DNA of 64,000 nt from Aselliscus stoliczkanus (Eukaryota > Chordata > Mammalia > Chiroptera > Hipposideridae), in assembly GCA_033961575.1 (NCBI GenBank), contig CM066729.1:31220501-31284500 (forward strand), written 5' to 3'. The position numbers and the translations under genes were made by a program. Positions within the stretch are counted from its first letter, which is position 1; each line of letters starts with the position of its first letter. The notes beneath the pieces are model-generated. The model saw only the letters and a list, made by a program, of their open reading frames with translations, was not told the origin of the DNA and made no database searches. Positions 58,905 to 64,000 of this stretch are shown here, piece by piece.

Positions 58905-59301
58905 TGTTTGTGAATTGAATTGTCCTCCCCAAATTCATATGTTTAAAGCCTTAATTCCCAGTACCTCAGAATGTGACCTGTTGAAGATGCAGCCTTTGAA
59001 GAGGTAATTAAGTGAAAATGGGTTTATTAGGGTGGGGGCCCTAATCCAATATGGCTGGTGTCCTCTTTGGACACAAATGTCTTCTTTGGACATAGAGAGA
59101 AAACCAGAGGTGAGCACACACGGAGGAAAGGCCAAATAAGGACACAGCAAGAAGGTGGAAGCCTCCAAACCAAGCAGACAGGCCTCAGGAGAAATCAGAT
59201 CAGCCAACACCCTTTGCAGCCTCCGAAACGGAAGAAAGTTCTGTTGTTGAAGCCACAGTCTGTGGTTTTTTTGTTATGGCAGCTCGAGCAGACTAATACA
59301 A
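58905..59301 (+). mobile_element. MST/MLT1-type MaLR LTR
   Basis: 'cctccccaaattcatatgtt', 'taccctcagaatgtgacc'-like text at 58960, 'taatccaatatggctggtgt' and the end 'ttatggcagctcgagcagac' then 'taatacaa' match a MaLR LTR over nearly its full length of about 400 bp. The open frame at 59058-59324 is a by-product. Confidence 0.85.
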
Positions 59302-59304
59302 TGC

Positions 59305-59926
59305 ACCTACCTCTTTTCCCTTAAGTCTTGAAATTGAAATTCTGGTCCAGGCCTTGCCCATTTTGAGATATGAAGGGGCCCTGCTGACCATCCTGAGGAG
59401 AACATCTCCTAATGGTGATTTCTTCAGCAACCTTCAGGCAGACAGTTGCACACAGTTTTATTTTGAGGCTTATCAAGGAATGTCAGGGTTTTGACTGTGT
59501 TACCTATTTGGTTAAACTCTTTAGGTAAATTGAATTCGTTTTTGAAGGAAGTTAAATAGCTTCTCCTAAATGTCGGCATGAGACGTTTGACAGATTGATG
59601 GTCAGTATCTTAGAGTCCATCATGAACACAGATGAGTCACACCAACCTCCCGTACGTAGCCTTGAAAATTCTGTGAGCTATTCCAGACACTGATTATTTC
59701 TCCAGCCTTTTGACAGCATTTCCTGGCATGTGACAGGCAGTCATTTTGCACTTGGATTAGTGACAATACGAAAGACAGCTTTATTTATATATGGTCATTC
59801 CTTAGTTGCTAAATTTACCTCATATAGTGAACACTTTTGTAGCTATGTCTGTGCACTTTGGGTGTGCAATTTCTGAAGACAATTTAAGAAAATTGGGACT
59901 CTGAACATAGGTTAAAATCTAACCTT
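59305..59926. other. Unassigned DNA
   Basis: No gene or assignable repeat was found. Confidence 0.45.
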
Positions 59927-60176
59927 GAATATGGTTTTCAATGCCAACGTCCTACTCTGCTAGTTACTGACAATGTATTTTTAACTTCCCATACAAAACC
60001 AAAAACTTTGCTAATTTCATTTATGAAAGTGGTATCTCATCACTTCATGGCATCTCATTTAGATAAGATGTAATAAAAATAGATATCTGAAAACAAGTAA
60101 ATAGGAAAAATATGAAAAAAAAATTTTAAACCAAACCTGAGTACAGCTATTTCTGCCTTCTGAAAGGGGTATGGAG
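59927..60176. repeat. Direct duplication, copy 1
   Basis: Starts 'gaatatggttttcaatgcca' and ends 'ctgaaaggggtatggag'. It matches 60566-60823 closely, with small indels. Confidence 0.95.
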
Positions 60177-60565
60177 GGAGAAATCACATTATATTTAAGT
60201 CACCCAGCTGGATACAGTGCAGTCGCCTTGGACCTGCCTTTCCTCTATCTTTGCCCAGTATTCTTTTCACTGTACAACATTTCCTTCTGAGTTCCTAGCT
60301 GGGTCACAGTGGGGCACAGACAGAGCACCACCGGGCTATGGAGAATATACAAGTGGACAGGGAAGCAGCAGCACAGGCTGTAGTTAACCTATCACAGGAT
60401 GAACCAGAGAAACCCGTTGGCCGGTGTCCAAGGCTCTGCTGAAATGTGCATACCCAGAGCTGTCTGTCACTTGCAGCATGTGGTCAGAGTGGCCAGGAGA
60501 AAACCATGGCTTTGCAGCCCCAGGGGCTGTCAGAGCGCTTTCTCTGGTTTTTACCTTGCGCAGCA
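60177..60565. other. Spacer between duplicate copies
   Basis: 389 bp of unassigned, moderately GC-rich DNA. It may be the rest of a 639-bp tandem unit whose second copy was lost after 60823. Confidence 0.5.
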
Positions 60566-60823
60566 GAATATGGTTGTCAATGCCAACGTCCTACTCTGCT
60601 AGTTACTGACAATGTATTTTTAACTTCCCATACAAAACCAAAAACTTTGCTAATTTCATTTTAAAAGTGGTATCTCATCACTTCATGGCATCTCAATTTT
60701 TAGATAAGATGTGAATAAAAATAGATATCTGAGAACAAGTAAATAGGAAAAATCTGGAAAAAAAATTTAATTTAAAACCAAACCTGACTACAACTATTTC
60801 TGCCTTCTGAAAGGGGTATGGAG
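60566..60823. repeat. Direct duplication, copy 2
   Basis: Same orientation as 59927-60176, offset 639 bp. Differences include small indels in A/T runs and a few substitutions. Confidence 0.95.
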
Positions 60824-61945
60824 CGGGTGGATGACATAATTTATATCAGCAATTAAACAATACACCTCCGTCTTTCTCTTCTTTCTCCTCCAAGACTGAT
60901 GGGAAAGGATGAAGGGAAAAGACTGAAAATTGCAAAGCTTCTGTCCATCCCTCTCTGCAGATAAAGGGCAGGGTCTGGAGTTGATGCCCACAGTAATTGA
61001 AGAGCAGCATTAGAACATTTGGGGTGTTGAAAGGTCATTGATGTTCCAGAGCTGAGTGGTGGATGGAAAACGCAATTGCTCTGCATGATAATACAAGGGA
61101 AATTGAGTTTCTTGGGGGAATCCTAGGGGGAAAGGTGTCAAAAGTGGAGAAGCAGGCAGTGTGGAGTCAGAAAGGGAATAAGAAGACATGGCAGGAGGCC
61201 TGAGCCTGCTGAGAAATAGGTGCTCCAGGCCAAATTCCAGTTGTTGGGATGGCCAGAAAACTTGAACAAGAAAGATACTAAAGCTCAACTTTCAGTTGTT
61301 TTTCAGGTACCATTATTATGTCGTCCCACCCACCTTTCATACACATCATTCCAAAAGTCCAAAAAGCTGTTGCATATGTGTGAGAATAAATAAAAACATT
61401 TTTTCTGTGCCTGTAAAAGGAAAGAAAAATGTTTCCTCTTCCTTTCCTTTTGAAACACTACTCTTTAGAAACAGAATGGGCCTTGAGTTTCTGCTGTAAC
61501 TTTTTGGGACATAGATAAATCTTTCCAGGGCTAGATAAGCCCCATCTCCTGTTTCCCTCTGCAGAGACATCTCCCGGCTCCATGCTTCCTGCTCCCCTGA
61601 AATGTCCGTTCACAGCTTTGGAGTTAACCTAGCAGGGTATTTTGACTTAACTATTTATCTCTCAAGGAGATAAACGGAGTTTCATTATTCTTTCTTCTGC
61701 TTCACTTAACTAAATGTGTGAAATAATTTATGACAAGCAAAAGTTTGGAGCCAGAGAAGACATACCCCCTACCTCCAAATGGAGACACGTCTTAACTCCT
61801 AGAGCTGTTCAAAGTGACCGGTTTTCCAATTATGAAGTTGGAATCAATTTTATTAGGCTCTTCTTACATAAATTGACATCTGGGAAAAACACAAACTATT
61901 TAATGATTGGCCTAATTGGGATCATCCTGTATGGATTATTGATTT
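60824..61945. other. Unassigned DNA
   Basis: No gene or assignable repeat. Frames of 60-92 codons on both strands have no recognisable product. Confidence 0.45.
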
Positions 61946-61950
61946 CTACT

Positions 61951-62381
61951 TTTTTTTTTTAAAGATTTTATTGGGGAATCGGGGGAGGGGAACAGCGTTG
62001 GGGAATCTGGGAAGGGGAACAGACAAGTTGCTGTCTTTTTGTTCTTCAGTCTAGTTGCAGAGGATGTTGCTTCACTGGCCCATGTTGGTATTGTCATTGC
62101 GCTCTTCCCGGATGAGGCAGATCTGTCGCCGACCTCTGGATGTCGCTCACGGCAGCTATTGGCAGCTCACTCTGGCTGCCGGCCACTCGCTGTAGCCCAT
62201 GGCAGCCCACTGCAGCAGGGGCTGCAGCCCACATCATCGCCAGGGCTCACACAGCCCAGCTCCAAGTGTAGCTGTTGTTAGCTGTAGAGGGCAGTGTCAC
62301 TGGCCCTGATATGTGGGATCTGAACCGGGGCTACTGGCATCCCAAAACCAGCTCTTAACCAATGCACCACTCGGCTGGCCC
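61951..62381 (-). mobile_element. Long compound tRNA-SINE, antisense copy
   Basis: Poly-T, 'aaagattttattggggaatc', the full long body, then the tRNA head 'gcaccactcggctggccc'. 'tctacttttttttt' flanks both ends as target-site duplication. Confidence 0.93.
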
Positions 62382-62384
62382 TCT

Positions 62385-63170
62385 ACTTTTTTTTTTTAAA
62401 AGGAACATTTATGTAACATTTTTCCATGTGATGGAGCATTTTTTAAAACATCAGTTTTGATGATGACTATGCTAACACTGAATGAATACAGAAAAATTTA
62501 TTTAATAATTATCTTCTTTTTTGCTATTATAGGTATCATTTCAATGAGTAGCTCTGTTTTCTGTTTTCACTTTTTATTTGGCAATAATTTCAAACTTACA
62601 GAAAGTTTGCCAGAATAGTTCAAAGAACACTCATATAACCTCTACCTAGATTCATTTATCATTTGCTCTTTGTTGTGGGTTGGGGGGTGGGAGGGATGGA
62701 CATTTTCTCTACCAATTTAGGTCATAGTTGGGTGGTGTGAACCTGGGAATTAACTGACAATATCCAGATTCACAGGAGAACGCATAACAGTTTATATAGC
62801 AGTGGGAGTACTCCTAACAGTTTATATAGCAGTTGAATAGGGGGAAAAGTTGCAGGGTAGTGGTTAAGGGCTTCTGTGGGAAAGTGGAAAGTATAGAAGA
62901 TTTTACTGGCCTTTCTCATCTTGATGCAAATGGGCAGTCTCTTCCTAGCTGTGAATTCCCCTACAGGGGAATTTATGGCACCTGCATGCTTATCTCCTGG
63001 GGCTAAGAGTCTGTTTCCTCCCAAATGGGAAACTCTCTCCAAGGGAGGTTAATAGCGGCTGTATTTTCAGGAAGTTCCGTTTGAGTCAGATAAGGGAAGT
63101 TCAGATTGGATTTCTTTATGTGTGTGTGTGTCTCTCTCTCTGTATATACATACATACCTATCTATGTATG
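62385..63170. other. Mostly unassigned DNA
   Basis: An old L1-type phrase at 62575-62660 ('tcatataacctctacctaga'), a 30-bp spaced duplication (taacagtttatatagcagt at 62785 and 62815) and a short TG/TC microsatellite at 63119-63141. Confidence 0.45.
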
Positions 63171-63173
63171 TGC

Positions 63174-63370
63174 TATTAAAGGTGCCAAAAATGTATACAC
63201 GTTTTAAGAAAGGAAAAACTATTAAAATTGTAGTAATATATACCGATAACTAAAGTCACATTTGACTTTTGCAATTACAAGAGGTGCTCAAAGTGGTTAC
63301 CATCAGTGTAATTTTAATACAGTTTTCTCCTTTCTTAAAATGTGTACAGATTTTTTGGGCACCCTTTGTA
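63174..63370. mobile_element. Mariner-like MITE with about 50-bp inverted ends
   Basis: Left 'aaaggtgccaaaaatgtata' and the reverse complement of the right end 'aaagggtgcccaaaaaatct' continue in parallel through 'ttttaagaaagga' and 'attaaaatt', giving imperfect inverted repeats of about 50 bp around a 90-bp centre. Ends lie at TA dinucleotides. Confidence 0.75.
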
Positions 63371-63376
63371 TATATA

Positions 63377-63403
63377 TGTATGCGCGTGCGCGCGCGCACA
63401 CAC
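63377..63403. repeat. CG/CA alternating microsatellite
   Basis: Alternating purine-pyrimidine tract (tatgcgcgtgcgcgcgcgca then cacac) between the MITE and the mariner. Confidence 0.9.
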
Positions 63404-63968
63404 GAGGTCTAACAATTAAGTTCACGAACTCGTTGCAATAATGTTGCTAACCTTTTTTGATATCAGAGGAATTATTCATTATGAATTTGTACCAATTGGA
63501 CAAGCAGTTAATCAAGTTTACTATTTGGAAGTGCTGAAAAAGTTGAGTGAAAAAGTTAGATAACCTGAACTTATCGTCAGCAGTTCATGGCTCTTGCATC
63601 ATGACAATGCACCAGCTCACACGGCACTGTCTATGAGGGAGTTTCTAGCCAGTAAACAAATAACTGTATTTGGAACACCCTCCCTACTCACCTGATCTGG
63701 CTCCCAATGACTTCTTTCTTTACCTGAAGATTAATGAAATATTGAAAGGAAGACATTTTGATGACATTAAGGACAGCAAGGGTAATATGATGACAGCTCT
63801 GATGCCCATTCCAGAAAAAGAGTTCCAAAATTGTTATTAAGGGTGGACTAGGCACTGGCATCAGTGCATATTTTCCAAGGGGAGTACTTCGAAGGTGACC
63901 ATAGTGATACTCAGCAATGAGGTTTGTAGCACTGTTTCTAGGATGAGTTCACAAATTTAATTGTCAGA

Positions 63969-63969
<1 letters not shown>
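63404..63969 (+). mobile_element. Internally deleted mariner transposon
   Basis: The left end 'gaggtctaacaattaagttc' and the reverse complement of the right end 'ggtctgacaattaaatttgt' are mariner-type terminal inverted repeats. Between them only about 510 bp remain where a full mariner would have about 1.2 kb. Alternating CA and TG repeats abut the two ends. Confidence 0.85.
63450..63895 (+). pseudogene. Mariner transposase C-terminal remnant
   Basis: In interrupted frames the C-terminal half of a mariner transposase is readable: GIIHYEFVPIGQAVNQVYYL (63472), then after a stop LHHDNAPAHTA with the second catalytic aspartate (about 63597-63630), then, after a frameshift, the SGSQ/LAPNDFF-like segment near 63690-63720 that holds the third catalytic aspartate. 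The N-terminal DNA-binding half and first aspartate are missing, so it is inactive. It belongs to the DDD34D group of IS630/Tc1/mariner transposases. Confidence 0.8.

Positions 63970-64000
<31 letters not shown>
63970..64000. repeat. (GT)n microsatellite running off the window
   Basis: At least 15 GT units directly after the mariner right end; continues beyond the window. Confidence 0.95.

Noticed and set aside
63119..63403. Repeated short blocks considered as a CRISPR-like array
   Set aside because: They are microsatellites and a MITE; no regular repeats with unique spacers exist anywhere in the window.

Overview
The window reads as ordinary nuclear DNA of a placental mammal, most probably a bat. 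It has no operons and no long protein-coding reading frames, and most of its sequence is interspersed repeats of many ages. The evidence for a bat is the L1 3' ends (14.8-15.8, 44.35-44.55 and 45.26-47.09 kb), whose tails resemble the bat L1 type as I remember it, together with an abundant young tRNA-derived SINE that is not the VES type of vespertilionid bats and several mariner-type DNA elements. A horseshoe-bat or roundleaf-bat relative (Rhinolophoidea) is my best inference, not a demonstrated identity.

Layout. 0-11 kb: old repeats (L1M, MIR, L2, MER20/MER5-type, hAT), a TA-flanked mariner-like MITE at 0.17 kb, and a 1.45-kb TTAA-flanked unit with 76-bp inverted ends at 7.68-9.13 kb. 11.5-12.4 kb: a strong CpG island, the only clear promoter-like region. 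Two small candidate exons with good splice signals lie on its minus-strand side (10.6 and 8.4 kb), so a minus-strand gene may start here and leave the window to the left. 13-23 kb: SINEs, a truncated antisense L1, old hAT copies and microsatellites. 23.95-28.3 kb: an MLT1-type LTR abutting a decayed ERV-L provirus (shortened 5' LTR, gag/pol remains, integrase and dUTPase-like remnants, 3' LTR), followed by a separate LTR at 28.5-28.9 kb. 30.7-32.3 kb: HAL1/L1-type LINE. 33.1-34.6 kb: two long compound SINEs in inverted orientation. 35.47-36.89 kb: an RPL4 processed pseudogene on the minus strand. 37-45 kb: mostly unassigned DNA with a second SINE type and another long SINE. 45.26-47.09 kb: 5'-truncated sense L1. 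48-57 kb: MIR, SINEs, an AC/AT compound microsatellite, old LINE pieces and an ERVL-type LTR. 57.9-58.4 kb: an LTR with a 4-bp target duplication. 58.9-59.3 kb: MaLR LTR. 59.9-60.8 kb: a local direct duplication. 61.95-62.38 kb: another long SINE. 63.17-64 kb: a mariner-like MITE and an internally deleted mariner.

I see no evidence of a new defence, metabolic or regulatory system. The most novel-looking items are the about 430-bp compound SINE family with four copies here, the TTAA-flanked element, two structurally complete LTRs with target duplications, and the unidentified minus-strand exons near the CpG island. Repeat family names come from memory of consensus sequences and need a RepeatMasker check.
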